A program made the position numbers and the translations under genes. Of a stretch of 64,000 bases of DNA, positions 11,521 through 27,281 are shown piece by piece. The notes below the pieces were generated by a model. It saw only the letters and a program-made list of their open reading frames with translations. It did not search any database and had not been told where the DNA came from. The DNA lies in NCBI RefSeq assembly GCF_020921035.1, contig NC_063158.1:25158178-25222177 (forward strand). Reading direction: 5' to 3'. Position 1 is the first letter of the stretch, and every line of letters starts with the position of its first letter. Source of the DNA: Rhodamnia argentea. Lineage: Eukaryota; Streptophyta; Magnoliopsida; Myrtales; Myrtaceae.

Positions 11521-14210
11521 GCTCACTCCTCTTCTCTTGGCCCTCGTCTTCCTCTCCATTGCCGAACCAGGTACAGCAACAAAGAAGCGGAAAAAACCAA
11601 GAAAGAGAGCAGCCCGCTTGAGATTATTGTTCGATCAGCCAAAAAGTTTCAACATTTCACAGCACTCTTACCTTCCTATTTCTTGCAGGCGAGCCATCAC
11701 TGTTCGCAGACATCAAGCAAGGCCAAGACCCAGATAAGGAACCGTACGTGGGTGTGAATATAGGCACGGACGTCTCGCATCTCATCTCCCCGCCGAGCCT
11801 CGTCTCGTTCCTTCAGGTCCAGAAGATCACCTACGTCCGTCTCTACGATGCAGACCCTGACCTCCTCAAGGCGCTGGCCAAGACCAAGATTCGGGTCATC
11901 ATCGGCGTGCCCAACAACCAGCTACTCGCAATTGGGTCGTCGAATGCCACCGCTGCTTCGTGGGTGGACCGAAATGTCGTTGCTTACTACCCCGAAACGT
12001 CAATCATTGGCATTGCGGTCGGCGATGAGGTCTTGACCACAGTGCCCTCTTCGGCTCCTCTGCTTGTGCCTGCGATTGGGTCTCTCTACAGTGCTTTGGT
12101 AGCTGCGAATCTCCATACCCTGATCAAGGTTTCCACGCCGCACGCGGCGTCGGTCATGCTCGATTCGTTCCCCCCGAGCCAAGCCTTTTTCAACCAGAGC
12201 ATGGTCTCTGTAATGCTTCCCTTGTTGCAGTTCTTGTCAAGAACTGGGTCACCTCTGATGATGAATCTGTACCCTTACTATGTGTTTATGCAGAACAAGG
12301 GTGTGGTTCCTATTGATAATGCGCTCTTCAAGCCCTTGACGCCGTCCAAAGAAATGGTTGATCCGAACACTCTGCTTCACTACACTAATGTGCTCGATGC
12401 CATGATCGATGCCGCATATGTTTCAATGAAGAATTTGAATGTCACCGATGTCGCGGTGCTTGTGTCTGAAACCGGGTGGCCTTCGAAGGGGGACTCGAAG
12501 GAGCCTTATGCCACGGTCGATAACGCGGATACATACAATTCCAACTTGATTAAGCATGTTCTCGATAGGAGTGGAACTCCTTTGCACCCAGAACTTACTC
12601 CTAGTGTGTATATATACGAATTGTTCAATGAGGACTTGAGGTCTCCACCGATATCGGAGGCGAGCTGGGGTCTGTTTTATGGGAATTCCACGGCGGTGTA
12701 CTTGCTTCATGTGTCTGGAAGCGGGGGATTTTTGGCAAATGATACTACCAATCAGACATACTGCATTGCCATGGACAGCATCGATGCCAGAACTCTACAA
12801 GCTGCGTTAGACTGGGCATGCGGTCCGGGGCAGGCGAATTGTTCGGAAATACAGCCCGGGGAGGATTGTTATCAGCCCAACAATGTGAAGAATCATGCCT
12901 CTTACGCATTTGATAGTTACTATCAGAAGGAAGGGAAGGCTGCTGGGTCTTGTGACTTCAAAGGTGTGGCCATGATCACCACCACGGACCCAAGTAAGTA
13001 TGATCATCCTCAACACACTTAAAAGCCTTAAAGAAGTGAATTGATTCTGCATTGAATTATGAGTTTAGACAGTAAAAAGAATCTGAAAAGCTACTGGTAT
13101 GCATTTCGATGTGTTTTAGATTAGGCTAAGTTGTTCATAAGCATTTTGCTCTGCACAAGAATTGAAACGTGGGATTCAAAAAGGAAGGGGAAAAAAAACA
13201 GTAAACTAACAAATGACATTGATTTTCCTCTTGGCCTAAAAACAAAAGTGTAACGATTTGACATGGGAAGAATAAACTGACCCTGTGACCATGCCTCATT
13301 TGGCTAAGTTCAGAATGGAATTAATGAGGGAAAGAATTGCAGGGTCAATTTAAAAAGAGCCAAATGCTAATTCCCCAAAACTCATGCCACTGATGTGGAA
13401 GCAATTGAAAAAGAGTTTGCTTCCTTTTCTCATTGGATTCTAAATGTATTTCTTGAGTCATGGAATTCTGATAGTACGGGAAAGTGATAGATATGCACAT
13501 GGCATCCTGTGGTTGGGGGCGTGAAAGTTGAAAAGAGCGTCGGAATGTACTGCACTGTAGTTTTTCTCAAAACATTGGGACACTACTTGCTGTGTAGTAC
13601 CCTTTAAAGCCGGGGAAGTTCTCAAGATATCCATCAACCATGAATAAGATCTTGGTTGTAGATTTCTCTGTTTGGTTGCTTGATGAATTTGAGCTTCAGG
13701 AGACTTAGGCTATTCGCCAAATGGGGTCCATACTTGTGTTATTTTCTTGTGGTTGATTCACTATGTAAGACCATTATGTGCACGCATGTACACTCTCTGA
13801 CATTGGTTCACTCTTTTCTTCTGGGGGGAAACGTCTGCAGGTCACGGGAGTTGTATCTTTCCTGGAAGGTGAGAAACAAAGAATCCTCCGCTGCTTTCCA
13901 CCGGTTCTTCTTGTTCCTTAGCTTGTACTCTATCGCCTTGTCGTGGTCTCCTGCTTATTTTGGAATATTTTTTGAAATGCTTCTTTGAATTCCGAGTGGT
14001 GCGGAAACTTTCAAATTGTTTTGCAGCAAGAAGGTGAGCAACACGACGAGGCAGGTTCTGAACTCATCAGTCTCAAGTGGTGCGGCTGAGAGCTCCAGAT
14101 TTTTCATCTTCAGCAGCAACAGGAGAAGAGCAATTGACAGGGCTTTACAGTCTGTCTTCTTTGTACTTTTCTCATTCTTGTTAGCAATTGCTCTCTGGAC
14201 GCCAAGCTGA
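11507..14210 (+). CDS. GPI-anchored glucan endo-1,3-beta-glucosidase (GH17 + X8)
   Basis: The gene encodes a cell-surface beta-1,3-glucan (callose) hydrolase. Four exons are joined: 11507-11570, 11689-12993, a 28-nt microexon 13841-13868, and 14027-14210. Phases agree and give 526 residues. A signal peptide (MAISKLTPLLLALVFLSIAE) precedes the GH17 domain starting YVGVNIGTDVSHL. The acid catalyst is in AVGDEVL (usually VGNEVL) and the nucleophile Glu in VSETGWPSKGD. The X8/CBM43 module starts TYCIAMDSIDARTLQ and carries the CGPGQANCSEIQPGEDCYQP cysteines. The microexon supplies SHGSCIFPG with a conserved X8 cysteine. The C-terminus has a Ser/Asn-rich stretch and a hydrophobic tail (SVFFVLFSFLLAIALW), as for GPI attachment. 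It resembles Arabidopsis glucan endo-1,3-beta-glucosidases 2/3. Confidence 0.93.
13841..13868 (+). other. 28-nt microexon of the glucanase gene
   Basis: This exon is flanked by TCTGCAG and GTGAGA. It completes a split Ser codon, encodes HGSCIFPG, and leaves two bases for the next Ser. It fills the gap between TTTDP in exon 2 and KKVSNTT in exon 4 with the residues expected from the family. It is missed by simple ORF finding. Confidence 0.88.
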
Positions 14211-15635
14211 AGTATATGAACATAATAATGTTTCTTCCGTCTGTATTAGTATAATGTTTCTTGATCAATCAATTATTTTTTGGTGTAATTACCACCTTAA
14301 ATGGAGTGCCTTTTTCTCCTTAAGCAGTCAACATCAGAAAAATTCCTTTCACCACTTCTCAACTAAGGCAAAAAGGGTTTCGAATGTGTACCATCCTTTT
14401 TCTATCAACCTTTGCCTAAAGTAAAATGTTAGAATATTGATTGATGTCAAAGCTATGTTTCTTAGGCAATAGTTGATTCATATTGCTGAGAATTTTTCTG
14501 GGGCCACTGGGAGATTGGACATTTAAAGATGGGTTCTTTCAATCATCTTCTCCTCTGACTTTATGCTGGTGTGTGGCCCCTCTGGGTGTACAATTGACAT
14601 GCTAATCAGATGCTTGGCGATGTTCTCTTTTAACCATGACAGGACAACGCAGAAAACACATGTTTGCCCTCAATATCTTGAGCAAACAATGCCCAAGTAA
14701 GTGCATGTTAAAGGACATTTGCTGAAGCCTGAATATACCAAACAAGAAATGTTTTCATTTTCAGAATACCAGTTACACCCAACAACATAATGCAAATGTG
14801 GGTACTTAAAATCTGTAGTTTTCATATCAATGTGCTTAACCCTCGTAACAGAATTCGCTCGTTTGTGATGTTCAAGCCTCGATCCTGGTCACTACTCGAC
14901 CCCTCATTATGAATCCGATGCCGAATAAGTCGGGTGTCTTGAAGAGCTCATGCCATATCTGGTAGGATGGTTCATAGGCTAAACTTTCGCTTGAATTTCA
15001 GCCGACAAGTTTCCAAGTTGGAGAATTTACAGCTTGAAAGCCAACCGGTCCAATTCATCAAGAATCGGCCAAGACCGATCTGGTTTGTCCTTAGACTATA
15101 ATGTCAAAAAAATAGAATATGCATAGATTTCTTTTCAAGTTCAATATAACAGCTTGTCATTCTCGACCTTCTATTTTAATTTTTAACTGCTGCTTTCACT
15201 TTGGTTATGAAGCTTTTGACAAGAGCACATTCTAGCCTTCGTAGCTCGCTGGGCAATCGACTCAATATGCCTATAAACAACTGAAACAGGCATAATGCAA
15301 GTCCTAAGACCTTTTCGATAGCATGTTGTCAGCACAATGGGGGAACAAAAAACCAACAAAAATACATGTTTAACATCATTGGTCCAGGAATTGCAAGACT
15401 ACTATGACCAAGAGAAGAGATCTCTCTATGTCCCTATGTCTTACATATGGAACAGCTGGATTTCAGTAACTAAGACCACTACAACCATGACAGAAACAAC
15501 AACTGAGTACAAATGATTCCTCCATCAAGCTCGGATAAATGGTCGAAATGGTTTTTCTAAGCCACAAAAAGAAAGAAGGATTCCTGTCCCAAATTATAGA
15601 CTAACCCGGCATGTTAGGAAGGAAAATTATCTCTA
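14211..15635. other. Intergenic, between two convergent 3' ends
   Basis: The segment holds the 3' UTR regions of the glucanase (+) and adenylosuccinate synthetase (-) genes. I see no further gene and no clear repeat. Confidence 0.6.
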
Positions 15636-18818
<3,183 letters not shown>

Positions 18819-20166
18819 GGTCGGTCGGTCGGTCGGTGGTGGGCAGAACTGCGACAACTGAGAACGAGCCGCCGCGAAGTGCTCTGCGACCGCGACACGG
18901 GCGAGGGTTTTGGGTAAGAACGAAAATGAAGGCAGAGAGGAACCAAAACTGTAATTTAATTAAATATATAGTTTGAATCTAAATTAAGTTATTTACTAAT
19001 ACCTTTGATGCATTTATGTGAAATAGACATAATTGGTAGGAGTTGATATTTCAATTTTTTTTTTCAATCCAATATTTGACTGAAAGGATTTCCGAACCTC
19101 TAGCATTTCGACGGGGACCGAGACTCGTCTACCTCGTGCTCTTTAGTAAGCGATGCCTAGTGAGAAGATCTTTCCGAAGTCGTAAACCGAAATAATCTAT
19201 AATCGGTATCTCAAGTTGACAAATTATTGATTGATCCTCGGGTTGTTTCAATTTCGATAGTAATTTCCTAGACGTAGCCTAAGTGAGACAAAACATGGAA
19301 TACAAAAAGTCCATATATGACAAAACATTGCATGTTTACCTGGTTAATTTGTTATATGACAATCATTTGACTAGTAAAATAAAAAAAAATTAAGATGTTT
19401 ATATGCCCTCCCAAGTGGCACAAATTGGTAATATAATCTTGATGCATTTACCCAGAAAATAAGCCCTAATTGATAATGCTTAACACAACTTAATAGGCTG
19501 ACATTGCAATGTCGATTTTCAAAAGAGCAATCTCACGAGTGCATAAATTGATACAAACTACCTTAATGTGAAAGGACAAATTTTACATTCGTTTTTAAAC
19601 AAGTTAAAATGCATTCCGTTGCTACTTGTAAATCTAAAGCTTATAAAACCGTTTTTAGCATACGTAACATCACTCTTTTAATACGTTCGGTACACATTTG
19701 ACGATAATTTTCCACTCGATAAATATAAAATTATCCGGACAATGACACAAATAGTCCCTGAACTTTGGACAAGTGTGAAATGTCGTGCATAAACTTTTAA
19801 CTTGTTCAAAGTGTTTCTTAAACTTTTGGTGCATGTTCGGTTCAGTCTCTGCGCTATATGAAAATATCCCATGTTTGTAATAATTTATCTTGCGACTCTC
19901 TAGATTATATTTTTAATTATCTTATTGATCTTTTTTTTTTTTTTGTTCACAATTATTTTATTGATCTTTGAGTTGAGTTATTACAACTTCTGTCCGAGCC
20001 TCAGGCCAGCACTGATGATGGAAAGGTCCCCCAAAGCGGGAAGCACTTTTTTAAAATGGCATTTTATATTACCTCGAAATTACTCAGCATCGCTCGCCCG
20101 AAAATCGCCATAAACCCTAGAAAACCCCCCAATTCTTGTCTCTGCAATCTCATTCCAGCAGCAGCA
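18819..20166. other. Divergent promoter region between PURA and TDP2 genes
   Basis: About 1.35 kb separate the two divergent start codons. A telo-box AAACCCTAG lies at 20112-20120, 47 bp before the TDP2 ATG. Around 19737-19870 is a short relic (AGTCCCTGAACTTTGGACAAG...) resembling the end of a foldback family seen again near 44206 and 45172. Nothing else is recognised. Confidence 0.5.
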
Positions 20167-22326
20167 ATGTCGTGGTCCTGCAAGAAATGCACCTTCCTCA
20201 ACCCTCCTTCGCAAAAACCCACTTGCCAGGTTTGCTCGTCGCCGTCTTCTCCGCCCCCGTCAGCGTCGTCATCGTCATCCCCGTCGTCGGTCCCGAAATG
20301 GTCGTGCAAAGCTTGCACCTTTCTGAACTCTTACAAGAACGCGAGCTGCGAGATCTGTGACACGAGGGCTTCGTTGTCGACGATGTCGAGCTTCGAGGAT
20401 CTGAGGGACACGAGCGACGGCCTGGACTCTTCGGTGGGGTCTGTGTTCTTCCCGTTGCGGCGCTGCAAGAGGAAGATGGGTGATCAAGTTGCTGGCGTTG
20501 GCGAGGATTGTGTGGAAGTGGGTGGGATCGACGGTGGAGCTATGGATGGGAGTGAGAAAGTTGATGCGAAAGGTGGGATGGTTTGTGCTGCGCTTTTGTT
20601 TGGGTTTATTGTTTGGCCTGTCCATTTTGGCAGGCATTTCGTGTGCTAATTGCACGGGAGTTTCAAAGGATGATTTTGTTTTCTCGGGTTTGATTTATTA
20701 ATGTGTGTTTCAGCATTGAATATTTTAACTAAATCGGAGTATTTTTCGGCATTGACCGTTGCATATGATTTCAGGACAGCATGCAGTGGAAAGTAAAAAC
20801 ACTGTATCGAGTTGTTTGCTTGTCTGCTTTCGTATGGTCCAACTTTCCTTGGTTTTGATGCCTGATCAGTCTGTTCAGATAGCAATTATTGTTAGGTTTC
20901 TTTTGTTTGATGGATGGTTCGCTTATCTTCATTGCTCATCATCACCCATATTAACAGTCATAAGACGTGATTTACTGATGATAATTGAAGTGACGGAGCT
21001 GAGTACTTGTTGGATAAATTTTGCTTGCCTTTTTCTTTCCTTGAATTGTTGCAGGAATGGTGTCAGGAAATTTTTGTCAAGATTGTTATCACTCATTCAC
21101 ATATAAATGTTGGTTGTCTAGACAAATTTTTCTTATATTATTGTCCCCAACCCTGAAAGACCTGTTTTTTTGTTTGGGCGTCCTTGATGGTAAGTTCAAT
21201 GTACTGCAGAGGATGGCAAGTCACGCCCAGCTTCGGATTCATGGAAAATACTTACTTATAATGTTTGGTTTCGGGAGGATCTGGAAATGCACAAGAGGAC
21301 GAAAGCAATTGGCGAGCTTGTTCAGATGCACTCTCCACATGTCATTTGTTTCCAGGTCCCCATTTGTGAATGTATTCCCTTAGGCTTTATGCCACTTCTT
21401 GTTGTTGCTTTTATCTCACAAATGACTGCTTCAACCTGCAGGAGGTTACTCCAAATATATATGACCTTTTTCGGCTGTCAAGTTGGTGGAAATTATATCA
21501 TTGCTCTGTTTCTAGTGACGCAGCGAATCTAAGACCCTACTTCTGCATGCTGGTAAGAGCAGGATATCCTGTTTAATCTTAAACCATATGCTGCTTCAAT
21601 TAGCTTGTTTTATAACCTATCATAGGTCATAGTGTAGTTATTTGGCATGACCTCTGCGAGCTTTGATTGGATCACAACTAAACATTGCACTTCATTCTCG
21701 GCTGATGGATGAAAACACTAATAAAAAAAACTATTGTGCAGTTAAGTAAACTACCTGTGAGATCTTTTGCCTGCAAACCTTTTGGGAACTCTGTGATGGG
21801 GAGAGAACTCTGTACAGTCAAGGTTGAAGTTGAAGGAAAGAAGCCGCTAACCATTGCCACGAGTCATCTCGAGAGTCCCTGCCCAGCTCCTCCAAAATGG
21901 GATCAAATGTACAGCAAGGAACGAGTCGATCAGGCAAAAGAAGCCATGGATGAGCTCGGCAAGCATCCAAATGTGATTTTAGGTGGTGATATGAACTGGG
22001 ATGACACATTGGATGGCCGTTTTCCATTACATGAGGAATGGGTTGATGCTTGGGAGGAGTTAAGACCCAATGAAAACGGATGGACATACGATACAAAGTC
22101 CAACTCTATGTTGTCTGCTAACCGCACACTGCAGAAGCGTCTGGATCGATTTCTTTGTAATCTACACGATTTCAAGATAACAAGTATCGACATGATTGGG
22201 AGGGAGGCAATTCCTGGTCTGACTTACTGCAAGGAGAAAAAGGTTAGGAAAGAGGTGAAAAATTTGGTGCTTCCAGTTCTGCCGAGCGATCATTTCGGTT
22301 TGCTTCTAACCATTGGCAGCAAGTAA
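20167..22326 (+). CDS. TDP2: Tyrosyl-DNA phosphodiesterase 2 (TDP2) with RanBP2 zinc fingers
   Basis: TDP2 removes topoisomerase II peptides from DNA 5' ends during repair. Proposed exons are 20167-20572, 20775-20792, 21210-21355, 21442-21552, 21742-22326, giving about 421 residues. Two RanBP2-type zinc fingers open the protein (WSCKKCTFLNPPSQKPTCQ..C and WSCKACTFLNSYKNASCEIC), as in plant TDP2. The exonuclease-endonuclease-phosphatase domain shows ILTYNVWFRED, ICFQEVTP, SHLESPCPAPPKWDQM, GGDMNWDD and LPSDHFGLLL, which hold the Asn, Glu, Asp and His active-site residues. The small second exon (18 nt) is the least certain part; skipping it also keeps the frame. An in-frame upstream ATG at 20056 could add a basic N-terminal extension. 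Confidence 0.88.
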
Positions 22327-23074
22327 TGTCCCAGGCGCTGAAGTTTTTGAATTGATGCTTATGTCCAAAAGTATCTTTTTGTGCTTCTCATGCATCCATC
22401 TGTAAATGAAATCCCGTCAACAAGATATAACTGAAAATCCTGCAGAGAACCATGATTCTCATTTTGCAAAAGCCATGGCTGGCCATTTGAAGGGTATTGT
22501 TGTATGTTTTGCTGCGGACCACTAGTTGATCTAAGGACACTGTAACTACTTATGCTATAGCGGTAACAATGTCGATCTCATATCTATGTTTTTTCCCGCG
22601 AGATGTCAATATTGATCATTTCAGTTGGTAGTTGCCGAACAAAACTAGCAGTCTTGTAATTTCTACTTTCTGCTCTTTTCACGGAAATTTGTCTGCATAT
22701 TCTTGTCAGATGGTGGGGATGATCATTTTAACTGCCTACTTGCTTCAAGAAATATCTTCCTAAACAAAGAAAGACCAACAGCTTATGTTTTAGTCAAATC
22801 ACAAGAGAAATTGAGGGGTGATAGACAAGCGATGACCAAGTCTTGTACAATACTCTGTAAACGGAAAGCAGCCAAATGTGCTTCTGAAAATGAAATATAA
22901 AACAGGAAATGTGCAATAAATGATTGGCTAATGGCGGGAATCTACTTTTATCAGAGAATTTCGTGGTTTTCTTTGCCTAGCAACGTATTCTTCATCTCTT
23001 CTCCGCAATAGGTTGTCACACATGGTGATTGAGATGTCAGTCAGCAGCAAGTTTGGTAGCTGCTTAAACTCACC
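22327..23074. other. Intergenic between convergent 3' ends
   Basis: The segment contains the TDP2 3' UTR and sequence downstream of the lyase stop codon on the other strand. A 65-codon frame at 22703-22900 looks like chance. Confidence 0.5.
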
Positions 23075-26000
23075 CTAATCAGTGGCTGGCGCTTCAAGGC
23101 ATATAAAGTCATAAAGGATTCCGCAAAGCGCATCGCCTCCTCTGGCTTGCGTGAGATACATGGCATTGTCTCCCTTTAGCAACAATGATGAAGAAATGTC
23201 AAAGTTGAAAAGCCGGTATAATCCATGGATACCATGTCGGCAAACTGCGTTATCTGTTCCCAAATTCATCACGTGGAACACCAAATGTTCTTGATCCATA
23301 GAGTTGATATGAACCTGAAACATTGTTATTGAAATAGTCTTTTGTTTGACCAAAAAAAAAAAAAAAATCTGTTGTATTCGGGCTGATATGAGTTCTCTGT
23401 GACCGGACCGTATTATACCATATTGTTTCTATGTGATTACCTGAAGATCAGAGCGAGTGGCTGATGCAATGGCCAGCCTGAGCTTGTAGGTTCCTCCTGC
23501 CACTGAGTTGAGATTTAAATTGATAGTCCATGTTGTGGGAAGATACTTATCTGGTCCTCTCCTGCACAACGATTCATGGTGTGCAAGTTAGCGTTCAGTT
23601 TCTGAACTCAAGTGGCTAAATTTTGGGTTTTTTTCTTCGTTTGCCCCGTGTTGCACATAAGTTAGGAAAGACTTACCTGTCAACATGGGCAAAAAACCAG
23701 TCTTTCCTTGGATCGCTGACTCCTACTGTGAAAACTTGATCGGATTCAGGGTATCTGTCAGTATACCTGTCCCACAAGCCATACTGTCTGAACCTGCATG
23801 TTGGTATAGCCAAGAGTCCACATGAGCAAGTTTTACTAGGCCAATACCCGGGAGAAGTTAGAACACGAAACCAATTCGAGGAAACAAACTGGAGCATCAT
23901 ATATGAGCGGCACCTTCCTAAGAAATTGTAGGAATTGCGAAGAGACTAAGATCTTGGAGGATGTTACTCACTTTTCAGGACTGTTCAGAAATAACTTGTT
24001 GACATACATCGGATTAACATCGGGGACAAAATAGTCAATCGCCGTTCGATCAGGATACCCGATCTCCCACAAGGTCAGACCATCTCTAAGCGGAACAAAT
24101 GTCAAATTCCCAAGCTGTGTCTCTGAATCTGAATTAATCTAGGTTAGGATGAAGGATTAATGAAGTCGAACCACCTGCATTCACATATCCAGCTGTTGGA
24201 AACAGCATGAGAGTACCTGTGGTAATGATAACCAATGTTTTCTCGAGGTAGTCGTCGATGATACTAGCAACCCACCCATGGAGTCCATAGACTCCTGGGA
24301 TTGTGTTCCTTATGGTGAAACTTCCACTGGAGTCTGTTTGAACCCAGAACTGATAAGACTGGACACAAGCAAATCACAAAATTTAACCGATTTAGATCCG
24401 ATCCGCAGATGGGGCTTTTGGCAAAAATAGAAGGAAAAAACTGCCAGGTTAGTTACTTTGCTCTCAGTTTGCCACGCTCCTTCAGTCCTCGTCACCGATA
24501 GACCAATATATGCACTTTTAGCAGGAATTAGAGCACTGGATATATACCTGCAGAGGACAACTTGAGGTGCGGGTATGCGAGAAGTGAGTACCAAATTCTT
24601 TGGTTAGACGAGCAGTCTTTATGAACTTTGTAAAGATAATGTTAGAAAGTATATAGGCAATTTGCTGTTTGTGTGCTTATAGTGAAGCTACTTGGCCTTG
24701 AAGCAGAGTTAAAACTGCCCTCATATGAATAAGTACGATAGCTGTCCCAGACAAAGAGTCTTCCCGATGCTGAACCGCGCTCGCTAGCTGTTAGATAATA
24801 TGGCGATGAGACAAAATCATATGGCCGTGATGCTACCTCGATCTCCCTCTAGGATGAGCAATATTAAGGTCAGATAGTGTAAGCAAAGGCAAAGAGTGCG
24901 AAACAGTTAATGCACCAGAGCTGTTCTTTGAATTAACTCCTAGGTTGAGTGCAGTAAACGAACACATACCTATTTTTTTGCATCTGACCATAAGTTGTGC
25001 GCATTTGATGCTTTATTAGTCGAATTCAGGTACACGAAGAACGGGCCAAAGACCTTGCTCCATGTCTCTCCCTCTCCAAAATGAGCTAGGATATCATCTC
25101 CTATATAATGGGTTCCATGACACATCTGTCAAAAGTCAAGAAGAATGGCAATGAAATTTCCATTTCAGTAAATGCTACATCTGCTGATGTTGTCAACTGC
25201 TAAACAGACTCTTTCTACAATTTGTAGTCTTCTAAGCTTTTTACATTTCAATGCAGATAAATTTTGACATTCTGCAAGCTCATATCATAAACTTTGATAC
25301 TGCGAAGTTCTAGTGTCTATATCGGCAATGAGTGACAGGAGAGTTCATATTAGCTCGAGAAAAAATGTATTATTTTGCGTAGTGTCAGGAAAGAAAGTGA
25401 ACTTCACTGCTAGGCAGAATGGACCGGTATGAACGGTGAGATTTTGCTTTGTTGGGCCGCCATTGCGGAACTCGTAACTTGGGATAATGACCCAAAACCC
25501 GATGACAGGACCTGAACTTATCCATCCATGAAGTCCACCGTCCTTATTGTCCATTGAGTACTGATACTTGTCATCCACCTGCACTCTTTGCACACAATTT
25601 AGCTTAGCCTCCACCATCAACTGATAAAGATTGACGTGCTGATAGTCTGAGACAACAGCATAAATAACTCGGAGCTTATCTTCATACTTCGCCTTTGAGG
25701 TCTGGATTAACGAGATTCATAGCAAAACAGATTCGGGCAAAATCAGCTGTTTGCCTCTGCCAGGAAGTAGTTCCTCCGGCACAGGCATTACCCTTTGCTT
25801 TTCGTCTGTAATTGCCATGTAGTGAAACCTGTTTGGATTTCACAAGGGGTATACAGTTAGGATGCCGTTCATTGGGCGTACAAATGAATTCTCTTTATAG
25901 CTTAGACAGAAATTTTACTTCTCTTGTCGCAATTTAAACACCATCCTTATCTGAGCGAGGTCAAAGGCATGGCATCCTTGCGGGCGCTCGTATACTGCAT

Positions 26001-26779
26001 AGCAGGAAAATCCCGAAACACCAGTTCTGACAATGTGCCTGAAAAGAAGAAACATATATGCAAGAGGAAAAGATCCGAACATTGAGATTATCAGCAGAAT
26101 TAAGTCAAAAACCTAATAGAGAATAGGCCTCAACCTTGTGTCAACACTCAGAGGCAGCGTCATGCCCGGAGTCGACGGATTATAAGTGCTCCTGAAGGAG
26201 ACCTCCACCAGGTCATTGCTTTGATGAATAACACTATGCTCTCCCCCTCTGATCCTTTTTAATACAATCAGAGCAAATTTCAGATTATCAAACGTGATGA
26301 TCATCATCACTCTCTGGATCTCGAAATCATTAATAGAGCTCACTATCATCAGAATTTTTGCTTGAAGAAGCAATACAGTTGGTATCTGTCTCCGCCCCCT
26401 GGCAAAGTCCAATTGGCGTCCCAATATCTGCAAATTTATAGGGACACACACATGGTGAAGACAATAATTCTGGTGCTTGAAGTTGAATAAATTTTTCGAA
26501 CAATGTAAGTCTCCGCGAAGTTTTCTGCAGTTACCCTCTGCCCGATTCGTTCGACTTGATGTCCAAGAGGTTGTCCATCCCTCCATACTCTACGCCAGTC
26601 AAGTAACCTTGAGGCTTCGAAATGGTGAGTTTCACCAGCCCATTGTCCATTATGACCTGCACCAGAAACCACAGTCACATAGCTTTAAAGTGCACGATCG
26701 CGCGACAGCATAGAAAGAACTTTCGCGGGTAACTTACATAAATCCCTTTTGTGGTCCAGCTCGCTTTTTTCTTCGCCAT
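23075..26779 (-). pseudogene. Rhamnogalacturonate lyase (PL4), damaged copy
   Basis: The family cleaves the rhamnogalacturonan I backbone of pectin in the wall. Fifteen coding exons (minus) can be laid out: 26779-26738, 26656-26535, 26427-26377, 26254-26135, 26038-25919, 25828-25688, 25578-25408, 25125-24970, 24848-24742, 24547-24457, 24358-24217, 24128-23972, 23793-23677, 23561-23441, 23314-23075. Family motifs include VIMDNGLVKLTISKPQG, FHYMAITDEKQRVMP, VDDKYQYSMDNKDGGLHGW, LWEIGYPDRTAIDYFVPD, FRQYGLWDRYTDRYP and GDNAMYLTQARGGDALCG. Three faults are seen: exon 6 is one base short (near 25720), exon 8 ends in an in-frame TAG at 24972-24970 where homologues have Gln, and the donor after exon 9 reads CT instead of GT at 24741-24740. 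No signal peptide is visible, so the true 5' end may be missing. Exon order is otherwise intact, so decay is recent or partly assembly error. Confidence 0.85.
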
Positions 26780-27208
26780 GACCAGATCAGAGAGCTTATG
26801 CCCAGGTTCTCTATGCAGAAAAGTACAGTCACGCCGTGAGGTCTAATGCTTTATCTCAGATGGATCAACCGGTTCAGGATAAATACAGCTGGTCGTTTGG
26901 TTACTATGGACTTAGTTTCGCGACACGAAAGAAAGAACTTCAAAGTTCCGGATCACATTGCAGATGCTTCTTTAATAAACAAGGCACTCCTAGGAAACTA
27001 CACCTGTTCTGCTGTGGCTTTGCTTGTAGTTTTGGCACAATGCGGTCGACAGGTTTGCTAGAGAGGCATCTAAGATTTCGTGCTTTTGATAATTTCTGAT
27101 ACAGATACAGCTCAATGAACTCAACTGGGTTTACTTAGATATGGAAAAGGTAAATAGAAAATTGGTCGAAAAAGTTAAGGGGAAGGCAAAAAGGAAAAAG
27201 GCCCAAAA
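26780..27208. other. Upstream region of the lyase gene
   Basis: Plus-strand frames here (26836-27099) match nothing known. The region probably holds the lyase 5' sequence, but no promoter element is clear. Confidence 0.4.
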
Positions 27209-27233
27209 TGCGGTGAGCGTGGATCGAACACGC

Positions 27234-27276
<43 letters not shown>

Positions 27277-27281
27277 CCCGC
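27209..27281 (-). tRNA. tRNA-Phe (GAA)
   Basis: The minus strand reads GCGGGGATAGCTCAGTTGGG... and ends CTCACCGC plus discriminator A. The 7-bp acceptor stem pairs fully. The A box (TAGCTCAGTTGG) and B box (TGTTCGATCCA) are intact, and the anticodon loop CTGAAGA gives GAA. It has no intron and length is 73 nt. A TTTT terminator follows at once, and CAA words lie just upstream, as usual for plant tRNA genes. Confidence 0.96.
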
